From the NCBI GenBank assembly GCA_963781955.1, contig CAWAHU010000003.1, forward strand, positions 620,001-684,000: a DNA stretch of 64,000 nucleotides, in the 5' to 3' direction. Under the pieces are notes generated by a model, which was given only the letters and a program-made list of their open reading frames with translations, ran no database searches and was not told the DNA's origin. This DNA comes from Bog-473 sp963781955. Its GTDB lineage: Bacteria; Actinomycetota; Acidimicrobiia; Acidimicrobiales; RAAP-2. Position numbers and translations under genes: made by a program. Numbering within the stretch: the stretch's first letter is position 1; each line of letters opens with the position of its first letter. Below are positions 51,953-60,313 of the stretch, one piece after another.

Positions 51953-52922
51953 TCAGGGGATGAGCAGCACCCGCCCGAAGGCCTGCCGGCTCTCGATGTA
52001 GGCGTGCGCCCCCGCGGCGTCGGACAGCGGGAAGGCCCGGTCGATCACCACCCGCAACTCGCCCCGGGCCACCTCGTCGAGGAGCCGGGCGACCATGGCG
52101 TGGGCCCGCGGCGCCAGCAGCAGCTCGGCACCCAGGAAGTACCCCGTGAGGGTCTGGTTGTTCGGCCGGAGCGTCGAGATGTCGACCTGCTCGGCCGGCG
52201 CCCGCCCGGCGTCCCCGACGGTGACGCAACGGCCACGGTAGGCCAGGGATCGGATGCTCCCCTGCAACGTCGTGCCCCCGACGGAGTCCACGACGACGTC
52301 GACGCCCCGGCCGTCGGTCAAGCGGCGTGCCTCGGCCACGAAGTCGTGGGTGGCGTAGTTGATGCCCTCGTCCAGCCCGAGCTCGCGCAGACGCTCCAGC
52401 CGGTCGTCGCCCGACGCCGTCGCCAGCACGCGTGCACCCGCCCGCTTCGCCATCTGGATGGCGGCGATGCCGACGCCGCCGGCCCCGGCGTGGATGAGCA
52501 CAGTCTCCCCGGCCTGCAGCCGCCCGAACTCGAACAGGCAGTCGTCTGCGGTCCCGAACGGGACCGGGACGCACGCGGCCTGATCGGTCGGGAGCCCGTC
52601 GGGGACCCTCCACGCGAAGGCGGCCGGCACCACCCGGCGCTCGGCGTGCGAGCCGTCGACACCGACGGTGACCACCCGGTCGCCCGGGGCGAAGGCGCGC
52701 ACGTCACCGCCGGCCTCGGCCACCGTGCCGGCGGCCTGGTAGCCGACCACGTGGGGAACCCGCCCGAGCTCCCCTGCCGCGACGGTTCAGCGTGTCACCG
52801 CCCTCGATGCTGACCATCTCGACGTCGACGAGGATGTCGCCCGGCCCGGGCACGGGGTCGGGCACCTCCTCGTAGCGGAAGACCTCGGGGTCCCCGGTCT
52901 CGTAGTACACGGCAGCCTTCAC
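51953..52922 (-). CDS. Zinc-independent alcohol dehydrogenase / quinone oxidoreductase (frame interrupted)
   Basis: An MDR protein of about 322 aa: KAAVYYETGDPEVFRYEEVP, PGDILVDVEMVSIEGGDTLN, VVGYQAAGTVAEAGGDVRAF, LIHAGAGGVGIAAIQMAKRA (AxxGGVG cofactor motif), DVVVDSVGGTTLQGSIRSLA. The frame changes by +1 at about 52765-52790, between GGDTLNR and ELGRVPHVVGYQ. The GTG at 52922 has AGGAGG nearby and overlaps the VOC stop. It probably reduces quinones or enones with NADPH. Confidence 0.86.
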
Positions 52923-53380
52923 GGGTCTCCTCCTGTGATCGCGTCGAGATTGCCCCGGGCCAGTTCGTCCATGAGCTCCACCGGGACGCCGTTGGGGTCG
53001 CGCACCACGGCCAGGCGCACCCCGGCCACCGAGGCCACGGTCGGCTCGCCGCCCACGCCGAGCGCGGCCAACCGCGCCAGGACGGCGTCGAGGTCGGCGT
53101 GGAGCGAGAGCAGGAAGAAGCCCTCACCCGGGACCGGGGACGCCGGGCCGGCGGGCGCCAGGTCATCCAGAGCGACGAGCTCCACGATCCCGCTCTCGGG
53201 TGCCCCGGGGTCCCCGAGGAACACCGAGCGGAGCGTCGACGTCGAGGCGCCGAAGAGATCCGGCCACGGCCCTTCGAAGGTGTGGTCCATCAGCACGGCG
53301 AGCCCCAACCCGTCGCGCCAGAACCTGAGGCTGGCCTCGACGTCACGCGCCGCGATCGCGGAGTGGTGCACCTTCGCCAC
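52919..53380 (-). CDS. VOC/glyoxalase-family protein
   Basis: A 153-aa vicinal-oxygen-chelate protein: KVHHSAIAARDVEASLRFWR, GLGLAVLMDHTFEGPWPDLF, VELVALDDLAPAGPASPVPG, VRLAVVRDPNGVPVELMDEL. His at the start, and Glu in PVELMDEL, are candidate metal ligands. The GTG at 53380 has GGAGG 4-5 bases upstream. It overlaps the oxidoreductase, forming a two-gene unit. Confidence 0.85.
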   Translation of the reverse strand: MAKVHHSAIAARDVEASLRFWRDGLGLAVLMDHTFEGPWPDLFGASTSTLRSVFLGDPGAPESGIVELVALDDLAPAGPASPVPGEGFFLLSLHADLDAVLARLAALGVGGEPTVASVAGVRLAVVRDPNGVPVELMDELARGNLDAITGGDP

Positions 53381-53462
53381 GGGACCTCCGAGCGGGGAAC
53401 GGGACCAGAGTCTGGCACCTCCCGGCGGGTACGGTCTGGCCGGAGCGGGTGAAGGGAGGCAC

Positions 53463-54227
53463 ATGAGGGACGACGCCGCGCCGTTCGCACTGGTCGTCGG
53501 CGGCGGGTCGGGCATCGGGGCCGCGCTGGCCGAGGCCCACCGCGCCCAGGGCACGACCGTGGTGACCTGGGACGTCGACGGGCCGCACGACGTGACCTGC
53601 GACGTGACCGATCCGGACGAGATCGACGAGGCCGTCGGAGCCACCCGCCTGCGTTGGGGCGTGCCGACCTGGGTGACCGTGACGGCGGGCATCGGGCACG
53701 CCGGGCTGCTGAGCGACGCGGCGCCCGAGGAATTCGACCGGGTCATGCGCGTCAACGCGCGCGGGCCCTGGCTGTGCATGCGGGCCTGGGTCGACGCCAT
53801 GGTCGAGCGCCGTACGGCCGCGTCGTTCGTCGCCGTCTCGAGTGTCAGCGCCCGGCTGGTCGACCGCAACATGGGTCTGTACTGCGCGTCCAAGGCCGCC
53901 CTGTCCATGCTGGTGCAGGTGGCCGCGGCCGAGTGGGGGCACCACGGCCTGCGCGTGAACGCCGTCGCACCCGGCGTGACCCGGACCCCCATGCTCGGAC
54001 GTGGGGCGGCGGCGACGGTGGAGGGGTCGCCCTGGCTCGCCGCCGTGGCGCGACGGACGGCGTTGGGCCGGATCGGCGAGGCCGAGGAGGTGGCCCAGGC
54101 GATCGCCGCGTTGCACACCATGACCTGGGTCACGGGCCAGGTCCTCGAGTGCGACGGCGGCCTCTCGCTGCACAGCCCCATCGACTCCTACACGGCACTC
54201 CTGCGGGCCCGGTCCGAACGGGCCTGA
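53463..54227 (+). CDS. SDR-family oxidoreductase
   Basis: A 254-aa SDR: FALVVGGGSGIGAALAEAHR (cofactor), VTVTAGIGHAGLLSDAAPEE (TAG instead of NNAG), FVAVSSVSARLVDRNMGLYC with YCASK, VNAVAPGVTRTPMLGRGAAA, GQVLECDGGLSLHSP. It is divergent from the VOC gene and convergent with TetR. The ATG at 53463 has GGGAGG. The substrate is not determinable. Confidence 0.89.
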   Translation: MRDDAAPFALVVGGGSGIGAALAEAHRAQGTTVVTWDVDGPHDVTCDVTDPDEIDEAVGATRLRWGVPTWVTVTAGIGHAGLLSDAAPEEFDRVMRVNARGPWLCMRAWVDAMVERRTAASFVAVSSVSARLVDRNMGLYCASKAALSMLVQVAAAEWGHHGLRVNAVAPGVTRTPMLGRGAAATVEGSPWLAAVARRTALGRIGEAEEVAQAIAALHTMTWVTGQVLECDGGLSLHSPIDSYTALLRARSERA

Positions 54228-54261
54228 CCACGGTCCTGGGCCGCCACCGCGCCGAGCGCGC

Positions 54262-54885
54262 TCAGTGACGCGGCTGGACGCGCAGTCCGTCACACACGAT
54301 GGCGAACACGTCCTCGCCGGGACAACTGTCGTGCGCGGCGGCCTGGCAGGTGGCACCGACGAGCGTCACCACCATGGCGGCGGTGACGTCCGGCCGCACG
54401 GCGCCCGCCTCCTGGGCCCGGGCCAGCAACACGTCGACCGCGGCTCGCAGTTCGTCCTTCACCTCGGCTGCGGCCACCTCGAAGGCGACCCCGGCACCGG
54501 TGACGGCGACCAGCAGGTCGCGCTTGAACGCAGCCTGCTCCACCACGTGGGCGAGGAAGCCGAAAAAGGCGGCCGCCGGGTCATCGGCCGCGGCCAGCGC
54601 ACGAGCGTCGACCACCAACGCCGCGAGCCGCTCGAGCAGGATGGCCTCACAGAGCTGCTCCTTCGTCGGGAAGTGCCGGTAGAGGGTGCCCACCCCGACG
54701 CCTGCCTTCTCGGCGATGGTGTCCACCGGGGCCTCGATACCCTCCGATGCGAAGACCACCTCGGCTGCTTCGAGGATGCGGGCGCGGTTGCGCACGGCAT
54801 CGGCCCGCATCGGGCGCCCGCCCACGGCCGCCTCCGCCGATCCCCCCGCCTCTTCTTCGCCGATGGACTTCGCTCGTGGGCCCAC
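54262..54885 (-). CDS. TetR-family repressor
   Basis: A 207-aa regulator: RNRARILEAAEVVFASEGIE, VDTIAEKAGVGVGTLYRHFP (HTH with LYRHFPTKEQL), then a ligand domain with HVVEQAAFKRDLLVAVTGAG. The start is a GTG at 54885 with GGGGAGG 5 bases upstream. It is divergent from an EmrB-type MFS exporter and its likely operator lies between, so it probably represses the exporter until a drug-like ligand binds. Confidence 0.92.
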   Translation of the reverse strand: MGPRAKSIGEEEAGGSAEAAVGGRPMRADAVRNRARILEAAEVVFASEGIEAPVDTIAEKAGVGVGTLYRHFPTKEQLCEAILLERLAALVVDARALAAADDPAAAFFGFLAHVVEQAAFKRDLLVAVTGAGVAFEVAAAEVKDELRAAVDVLLARAQEAGAVRPDVTAAMVVTLVGATCQAAAHDSCPGEDVFAIVCDGLRVQPRH

Positions 54886-54897
54886 CGCACCTCCCCG

Positions 54898-54927
54898 TTG
54901 ACAAACGGAACCTGAGTTCCGTATAGT
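54898..54927 (+). promoter_or_regulatory. Sigma-70-like promoter of the MFS exporter with embedded operator
   Basis: TTGACA (54898-54903) and TATAGT (54922-54927) are 18 bases apart, a near-consensus housekeeping promoter towards the MFS gene. Between them lies the 18-bp palindrome ACGGAAC-CTGA-GTTCCGT (54905-54922). A related, weaker site (GGAAC-CAGA-ACTCC) begins at 54934, 27 bases further. A TetR dimer here would occlude RNA polymerase. Confidence 0.78.
54905..54922. promoter_or_regulatory. TetR operator palindrome
   Basis: Perfect 7-bp arms around a 4-base centre, lying inside the -35/-10 spacer of the exporter promoter and about 20 bases upstream of the TetR start, so it could control both divergent genes. 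A GGAACC(N8)GGTTCC arrangement at 54934-54953 may be a second site. Confidence 0.75.
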
Positions 54928-55058
54928 CTAAGTGGAACCAGAACTCCGGTTCCGATTCTATGCCATCCGGGCTGCCGGGACCAGACCCTCGGGACAGAGG
55001 GCACCGGGGCGGCCTGGAGGCGATCGGAAGCGGGCCCACGTTGGAGACGGAGAACACC

Positions 55059-56567
55059 ATGACCTCGACCCTCGATCACCAAGACGTGACGACCGGAGCC
55101 GGCACCGGCCTCGACCCCAAGCGCTTCCGCGCCCTCGCCGTCATCGCCGTCGCCCAGCTGATGGTGGTGCTCGACGCCTCGGTGGTGATCATCGCCCTGC
55201 CGTCGGCCCAGCGGGCGCTCCACATCTCGGCGGCCAACCGCCAGTGGATGTTGACGGCGTACACCCTCTCGTTCGCCGGCCTGCTGCTCCTGGGGGGCCG
55301 CATCGCCGACTACTTCGGGCGGAAGCGGATGTTCGTCATCAGCCTGCTCGGCTTCGCCGCCGCCTCCGCGCTCGGCGGCCTGGCCCAGAACTCGGCCATG
55401 CTCTTCAGCGCCCGCGCCCTCCAGGGAGGCTTCGCTGCCGTCATGGCGCCCGCCGCCCTCTCGTTGCTCACGGTGGCCTTCACCGAACCCAAGGAGCGGG
55501 CGCGGGCCTTCGGCGTCTACGGCGGGATCGCCGGGGCCGGCGCTGCCATCGGGCTCATCCTGGGCGGGTTCCTGACCGAGTTCGCGTCCTGGCGCTGGAC
55601 CCTGCTGATCAACGTGCCCATCGCGATCATCGCCGCGCTGGCCGCGGTGCGCGTCGTCTCCGAGAGCCGGGCCTCGGCCAACCATGGCTACGACCTCCCG
55701 GGCGCCGTGACCGTCACCGGCGGCCTGCTGGCCCTCGTCTACGGGTTCACCAAGGCCGGCACGGACGGCTGGGGCTCGTCGATCACCGTCTCGTTGTTCG
55801 CCATGGCTGCGGTGCTCCTGGTGGCCTTCGTCGCTATCGAACAGCGGGCCGCCCATCCCCTCCTCCCCCTCCGGGTCGTCACTGACCGCAACCGGGGCGG
55901 ATCCTTCCTGGCCTCCCTGCTGGTCGGTACGGCGATCCTCGGCACCTTCCTGTCGCTCACCTACTACTTCCAGGGCGTGTTGCACTACTCGGCGCTGAAG
56001 TCTGGCTTCGCCTTCGTGCCCTTCTCCCTGGGCGTCATCACCGGCGCCACCGCCGCGAGCCGTCTGCTCCCCCGCTTCGGGCCGCGCGCCCTCCTGACCG
56101 GCGGCCTCTTGATGGGCGTGGCCGGCCTGGCCCTGTTCAGCACGCTCGACGTGCACTCCGCCTACGTGAGCACCGTGCTCCCAGCCGAGATCATCGTGAG
56201 CCTGGGCATGGGCCTGTCGTTCGTCACCATGAGCAGCACGGCCCTCATCGGCGTGAGCCCGGAGGACGCCGGCGTGGCGAGTGCGTTGGTGAATGCCACC
56301 CAGCAGACGGGGGGCACCATGGGCGCAGCACTCATCAACACCATCGCCACCAGCGCCACCGTCTCCTATGTCGCCGCCCACGGCACCTCGCCGGAGGACC
56401 TGACCGCCGGCGCGATCCACGGCTACACGACTGCCTTCACCTTCAGCGCCATCGTGCTGGGCGTCGCCGCCGCTGCGGCCTTCACGCTGATCCGGCGGGC
56501 CCGCCCCGACACGGCGGAGGAGCTGGCTGACGAGGGCGACGGATCACTGGCGCTCGCCACCGCTTGA
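55059..56567 (+). CDS. MFS drug exporter, DHA2 (EmrB/QacA) family
   Basis: A 502-aa transporter with about 14 hydrophobic helices: VAQLMVVLDASVVIIALPSA (motif D1 of DHA2), LLLGGRIADYFGRKRMFVIS (motif A), ALQGGFAAVMAPAALSLLTV (motif B), GGIAGAGAAIGLILGGFLTE (motif C). The ATG at 55059 has GGAG 8 bases upstream and leaves a leader of about 125 bases. It is a proton-driven multidrug exporter under the adjacent TetR regulator. Confidence 0.93.
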   Translation: MTSTLDHQDVTTGAGTGLDPKRFRALAVIAVAQLMVVLDASVVIIALPSAQRALHISAANRQWMLTAYTLSFAGLLLLGGRIADYFGRKRMFVISLLGFAAASALGGLAQNSAMLFSARALQGGFAAVMAPAALSLLTVAFTEPKERARAFGVYGGIAGAGAAIGLILGGFLTEFASWRWTLLINVPIAIIAALAAVRVVSESRASANHGYDLPGAVTVTGGLLALVYGFTKAGTDGWGSSITVSLFAMAAVLLVAFVAIEQRAAHPLLPLRVVTDRNRGGSFLASLLVGTAILGTFLSLTYYFQGVLHYSALKSGFAFVPFSLGVITGATAASRLLPRFGPRALLTGGLLMGVAGLALFSTLDVHSAYVSTVLPAEIIVSLGMGLSFVTMSSTALIGVSPEDAGVASALVNATQQTGGTMGAALINTIATSATVSYVAAHGTSPEDLTAGAIHGYTTAFTFSAIVLGVAAAAAFTLIRRARPDTAEELADEGDGSLALATA

Positions 56568-56618
56568 CGTCGGCGGCAGGCTCCTCGGCGAAGATCCTGC
56601 CACTCCTCGGCGATCCTG

Positions 56619-56813
56619 CTACTCCTCGACGATCTCGATGGCGTACTCGGGGCAGTTGGCCACGGCGAGCCGGGCCTTCTCCTCGAGCTCGGGCGGCACC
56701 TGGTCGACGATGACCGACGCCAGGCCGTAGTCGTCGACATCGAAGATCTCCGGCGCCAGGCCGTAGCACCGGGCGTGCCCCTGGCACTTGTCGGGGTCAA
56801 CGCGGAGCTTCAT
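56619..56813 (-). CDS. Single-cluster ferredoxin (3Fe-4S type), P450 redox partner
   Basis: A 64-aa ferredoxin: MKLRVDPDKCQGHARCYGLA then PEIFDVDDYG and LAVANCPEYAIEIVEE. Cysteines occur as CxxxxxC with a third in NCP, the pattern of 3Fe-4S or 4Fe-4S P450 ferredoxins. The ATG overlaps the P450 stop (ATGA), so it is expected to donate electrons to that P450. Confidence 0.93.
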   Translation of the reverse strand: MKLRVDPDKCQGHARCYGLAPEIFDVDDYGLASVIVDQVPPELEEKARLAVANCPEYAIEIVEE

Positions 56814-58021
56814 CGGAACACCACGGGGAGGATGCGCGGGCCGCGGACCTGCCCGCCGGCCCAGGTGATCTCGCCCTCGGCCAGGGAGAAGTCCGGGATC
56901 CGGGCCAGCCACTCCTCGAGGGCCACCTTGAGCTCCATCCGGGCCAGGTTCGAGCCGGCGCACCGGTGGATCCCCGAGCCGAAGGCGACGTGGCGGTTGT
57001 GTGCCCGGTCCAGCAGGACCTCCTCGGGGTGCTCGAAGGCCTCGGGATCCCGGTTGGCGGCGGGGAAGTTCATCAGGACCTTGTCCCCCGCCTTCATCGG
57101 GCAGCCGGCGTAGACGACGTCCTCTGTCACCTCCCGGGCCATGGTCACCGGCGAGTAGGCCCGCAGCAGCTCCTCGAGCGCCGTCGGCATCACCTCGGGT
57201 TCGGCCACCAGCCGCTTGCGGTCCTCAGGGTGGGTGGCCAAGTGCCACAGGGACGAGCCGATGGCGCTCCATGTCGTGTCCACCCCGGCAATGAGGACGA
57301 GGGCCGCCATGCCGAGCACGATGCCGTCGTCAACGGGGTGGCCGTCGACCTCCGCGTTCATGAGGGCGCTCAGGAGATCGTCGCCGGGATGTGCCCGCCT
57401 CTGCTCGAGCTCGCCCAGGAAGTAGTTGAGCAGACCCTCGGCCCCGTGCTGGCGTCGCTCGTCGTCGTCGGCGAACTCGAGCACGTCGCGCACCCAGCCG
57501 GTGAAGGTGTCCGACAGGTCCTGCGAGACGCCCAGGATGTGGGCGATGACCCGCACGGGGATCTGCTGGGCGTAGTCGGCTGCGGCGTCGGCACGCCCCT
57601 CGTCCACGAAGCCATCGAGCAGGCGTCGGCACAATTCGCGCGTCATCGGGATGTAGCTCTCGACCCGCTTGTGCGAGAACCACGGCAAGAGCAGCCGCCG
57701 CGTCCACGTGTGCAGCGGCGGATCGGACGAGATCGGCGGCAGGCCGTACTCGAGGGTGGGACCCTCGAAGCTGGCCGGGTCGGCATCCTCGTCGCCGGGG
57801 ATCACCGCCACCTTCACCGAGCTGAAGTGCTCCACGTCGTGCGCGATCGCAGTGACGTCCTCGTAGCGCAGCGGCATCCAGGTGCTCTTGCGGCGGTCGG
57901 TGTGCGGGATCGGGCACGTGCCGCGCAGCGTGTCCCAGATGCTGAACGGGTCGCGCAGGTACGCCGGGTCCATGACGTCGAAATCGGTGGCCCAGTTCTG
58001 CACAGGTGCGGTCTGTGTCAT
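56810..58021 (-). CDS. Cytochrome P450
   Basis: A 403-aa soluble bacterial P450: LVLIAGVDTTWSAIGSSLWH (I-helix, GxDTT), ALEELLRAYSPVTMAREVTE (ExxR), VAFGSGIHRCAGSNLARMEL (heme-binding FGxGxHRCxG). It is translationally coupled to the PhyH gene upstream and the ferredoxin downstream. The substrate is unknown; neighbours acting on acyl-CoA suggest a lipid or terpenoid. Confidence 0.96.
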   Translation of the reverse strand: MTQTAPVQNWATDFDVMDPAYLRDPFSIWDTLRGTCPIPHTDRRKSTWMPLRYEDVTAIAHDVEHFSSVKVAVIPGDEDADPASFEGPTLEYGLPPISSDPPLHTWTRRLLLPWFSHKRVESYIPMTRELCRRLLDGFVDEGRADAAADYAQQIPVRVIAHILGVSQDLSDTFTGWVRDVLEFADDDERRQHGAEGLLNYFLGELEQRRAHPGDDLLSALMNAEVDGHPVDDGIVLGMAALVLIAGVDTTWSAIGSSLWHLATHPEDRKRLVAEPEVMPTALEELLRAYSPVTMAREVTEDVVYAGCPMKAGDKVLMNFPAANRDPEAFEHPEEVLLDRAHNRHVAFGSGIHRCAGSNLARMELKVALEEWLARIPDFSLAEGEITWAGGQVRGPRILPVVFR

Positions 58022-58905
58022 GGCAACCCCCTTGGTCCGCTCTTCCCCCCGGACGTCCGCACCACCCTAGTGCGGCCTCCCGGGGGCGCAGCTACCGCCC
58101 GGCCCCGCCGCAGGACCTCGAACTGGCGGGCCGGGTCGTCCGCCGGCAGCCGCGACACCGTCCCGTCCGGCTGCGCGAGGACCACGGCCGCCCCCGCCGG
58201 GGCGTACTGCACGATGTAGGCCTTGCGTACCTCATCGGTGCGGTTGGGGCCGGTGGCGTGCGGCGTGAGGGACGAGAACACGACGATGCTGCCCGCCTCG
58301 ACCGGCACGGGCACCGCTCCTTCTGGGTCGTGCAGACACACGAAGCCGGTGTCGGACGGCGCGTGAGCCAAGGTGCCCATCCGGTGGAGCCCGGGCACGA
58401 CCCACGGGCACCCGTTGTCCTCGGTGGCGTCGGTCAGGGCCACCCAGAACGTCAGGTACTGCTGCGGCTCGACGAAGGCGTATCCGTTGTCCTGGTGCCA
58501 CGGGAACGGCGCCTCGGTGCCGGGCTTCTTGTAGACCGCCTGGTCCCAGTAGAGGCGCACGTCGGGACCGACGAGGTCGGCGCAGACCCCGGCGAGCAGC
58601 GGTGAGGAGGCGAAGCGGCGCAGCGGCTCGGCCTGGGTCACCAGGTGGGTGGTGAAGGTGATCTCGCCGGCCCGGGCGATGAAGAACCGCCCACCGTCTA
58701 TGCCCCGCAGTGCCTCTTCGAGCCGGGCCTCGAGCGGGTCGATGACCTCGGTCAACGCGTCGACCTCCGCCGGGCCGAGTGCGCCCTCGAGCACGAAGTA
58801 CCCGAGCTCGTCGTACTGGCGCGCCTGGTCGGCGGTGACGACGCGGAACGGGCCGCGGTGATCGGCCCAGGAGAACGACGTGTTACGCGGGTCGGGTACC
58901 GGCAC
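58018..58905 (-). CDS. Phytanoyl-CoA dioxygenase (PhyH) family protein
   Basis: A roughly 295-aa Fe(II)/2-oxoglutarate oxygenase: YDELGYFVLEGALGPAEVDA, PFPWHQDNGYAFVEPQQYLT (HxD iron ligands), CPWVVPGLHRMGTLAH, VVFSSLTPHATGPNRTDEVR (distal His and 2-oxoglutarate Arg). Starts at 58905 (GAGG upstream) and 58923 are both GTG; the former is chosen. The stop overlaps the P450 start. It probably hydroxylates an aliphatic substrate. Confidence 0.86.
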   Translation of the reverse strand: MPVPDPRNTSFSWADHRGPFRVVTADQARQYDELGYFVLEGALGPAEVDALTEVIDPLEARLEEALRGIDGGRFFIARAGEITFTTHLVTQAEPLRRFASSPLLAGVCADLVGPDVRLYWDQAVYKKPGTEAPFPWHQDNGYAFVEPQQYLTFWVALTDATEDNGCPWVVPGLHRMGTLAHAPSDTGFVCLHDPEGAVPVPVEAGSIVVFSSLTPHATGPNRTDEVRKAYIVQYAPAGAAVVLAQPDGTVSRLPADDPARQFEVLRRGRAVAAPPGGRTRVVRTSGGKSGPRGLP

Positions 58906-58939
58906 GGCGCGCCTCGCGGACACTTCCCGTGACCCCGCC

Positions 58940-59704
58940 TCAGGACCCCGTGAAGGAGGGGTCCCGACGCTCGGCCGCGGCACGCACCCCCTCGGCGAAG
59001 TCGGCGGTGTCGCGCAGTGCCAGCTGCTCGGCGCGCTCGTGCTCCATGGCCCGACGGGCCTCTTCCACCAGGCCGGCGCGCAGCGTGGCCCGGATGGCCC
59101 GCACCGCCAGGGGCCCCGACGCGGCGAGCTCGGCCGCGTAGCCGACGGCCGCTGGGCCGACGTCGCCCTCGTCGACCAGGCGGTCGCACAGGCCCAGGGC
59201 GTGCGCCTCGGCTCCCCCGACGCGCCGGCCGGTGAGCAACAAGTCGGCCGCGGCCTGGCGGCCCACCACCGCGGGCAGCGTCACCGTCAGCGCGAACCCG
59301 TGGTGGAAGCCCAGCCGGGCGAAGTTGGCACTGAAGCGGCTGGACGGGCTGGCCACGCGGAAGTCGGCCGAGAGGGCGAGCCCGCACCCGCCGCCGATGG
59401 CGGCACCCTGCACGGCGGCCACCACCGGGAGCGGCGCGGCGAAGAGCCGCAGAGCGGCCGTGTAGAGCGCGGCGATGTCCTGCCCAGCGTTGGTGGCGAA
59501 GTCCAGCCCGGCACAGAAGTGCCGGCCCTCGGAGGCCAACACCACGGCCCGGCACCAGCCGGAGCGGTCGAGGTCCTCGTAGGCCGACGCCATCGACTCG
59601 AGCAACTCCGTGTCGAAGTAGTTGTTCGGCGGGCGGTGCAGGCGGACCACGGCGACGTGCGCGCCCTCCTGCTCGACCGAGACGTCCCCGTTCGGGGTGC
59701 TCAT
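58940..59704 (-). CDS. Enoyl-CoA hydratase/isomerase family protein
   Basis: A 254-aa crotonase: VAVVRLHRPPNNYFDTELLE, FCAGLDFATNAGQDIAALYT, VVAAVQGAAIGGGCGLALSA (oxyanion-hole GGG), FARLGFHHGFALTVTLPAVV. The usual catalytic Glu in GxxPxxG is replaced around GFHHGFALTVTLP, so it may be a variant activity (isomerase or hydrolase). The start codon overlaps the GNAT stop upstream. Confidence 0.87.
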   Translation of the reverse strand: MSTPNGDVSVEQEGAHVAVVRLHRPPNNYFDTELLESMASAYEDLDRSGWCRAVVLASEGRHFCAGLDFATNAGQDIAALYTAALRLFAAPLPVVAAVQGAAIGGGCGLALSADFRVASPSSRFSANFARLGFHHGFALTVTLPAVVGRQAAADLLLTGRRVGGAEAHALGLCDRLVDEGDVGPAAVGYAAELAASGPLAVRAIRATLRAGLVEEARRAMEHERAEQLALRDTADFAEGVRAAAERRDPSFTGS

Positions 59705-60198
59705 GGCTCGATGTCCTCCAGGCTGCGCCAGTAGATCACGGCATCCTCCCCCTCCACGGCCCGCGGGATGCGCCCCACCTCGCGGAACCCCTGACGACGG
59801 TAGAGGCCCCGGGCGGGGTTCGACTCGAAGACCAGATTGAACACCAGGGCGTCGAAGCCGAGCCGCCGGGCCTGGCGCAACGAGTGCGCAACCATCGCCG
59901 TCCCGATCCCCGCACCGCGGTGCCCGGCCCGTACGAAGTATCCGGCATTGGCGATGTGCGCGGCGCGGCCGACGTAGTTGGGCTTCACGTAGTACGCGCC
60001 GGCCAGCTCGCCGCGGCGGTGGACGACCTGCACGGACGAGGAGTGCTCGATCCAGTAGTCCTCGAACTCGCCCCGGCTCAGGGGCGGGTCCTGGGGGAAG
60101 CCCTCCCCGGCGGCGACGATCTCACGGAAGGCGCCGAAGAGCTCGTCGTGGTCTCGGGCCGTCGCCTCTGTGATGTCGGTCCCCGCGCCGGCCGCCAT
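59701..60198 (-). CDS. GNAT-family N-acetyltransferase
   Basis: A 165-aa acetyltransferase: ANAGYFVRAGHRGAGIGTAM (acetyl-CoA loop RGAGIG) and LVFNLVFESNPARGLYRRQG. It is preceded by IREIVAAGEGFPQDP-like substrate-loop sequence, similar to phosphinothricin/L-amino-acid N-acyltransferases. The ATG at 60198 is preferred over the long upstream open frame. Translationally coupled to the crotonase gene. Confidence 0.86.
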   Translation of the reverse strand: MAAGAGTDITEATARDHDELFGAFREIVAAGEGFPQDPPLSRGEFEDYWIEHSSSVQVVHRRGELAGAYYVKPNYVGRAAHIANAGYFVRAGHRGAGIGTAMVAHSLRQARRLGFDALVFNLVFESNPARGLYRRQGFREVGRIPRAVEGEDAVIYWRSLEDIEP

Positions 60199-60313
60199 GG
60201 CGCCCACCGTAGCGGTGCCTCCCCGCGCACTCTCGTGCCCACCCACACGAGGCACAGACCGAAAGGGGGCGGGCAGGCGATGGGTCACCGCATCGGGTGT
60301 CGCCGAACGGCGT

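Noticed and set aside
51858..51998. Short plus-strand ORF with GAGGAGG before a GTG
   Set aside because: It is rich in Arg/Pro/Gly, includes a 14-bp tandem repeat, and runs into the coding region of the convergent oxidoreductase; no family resemblance.
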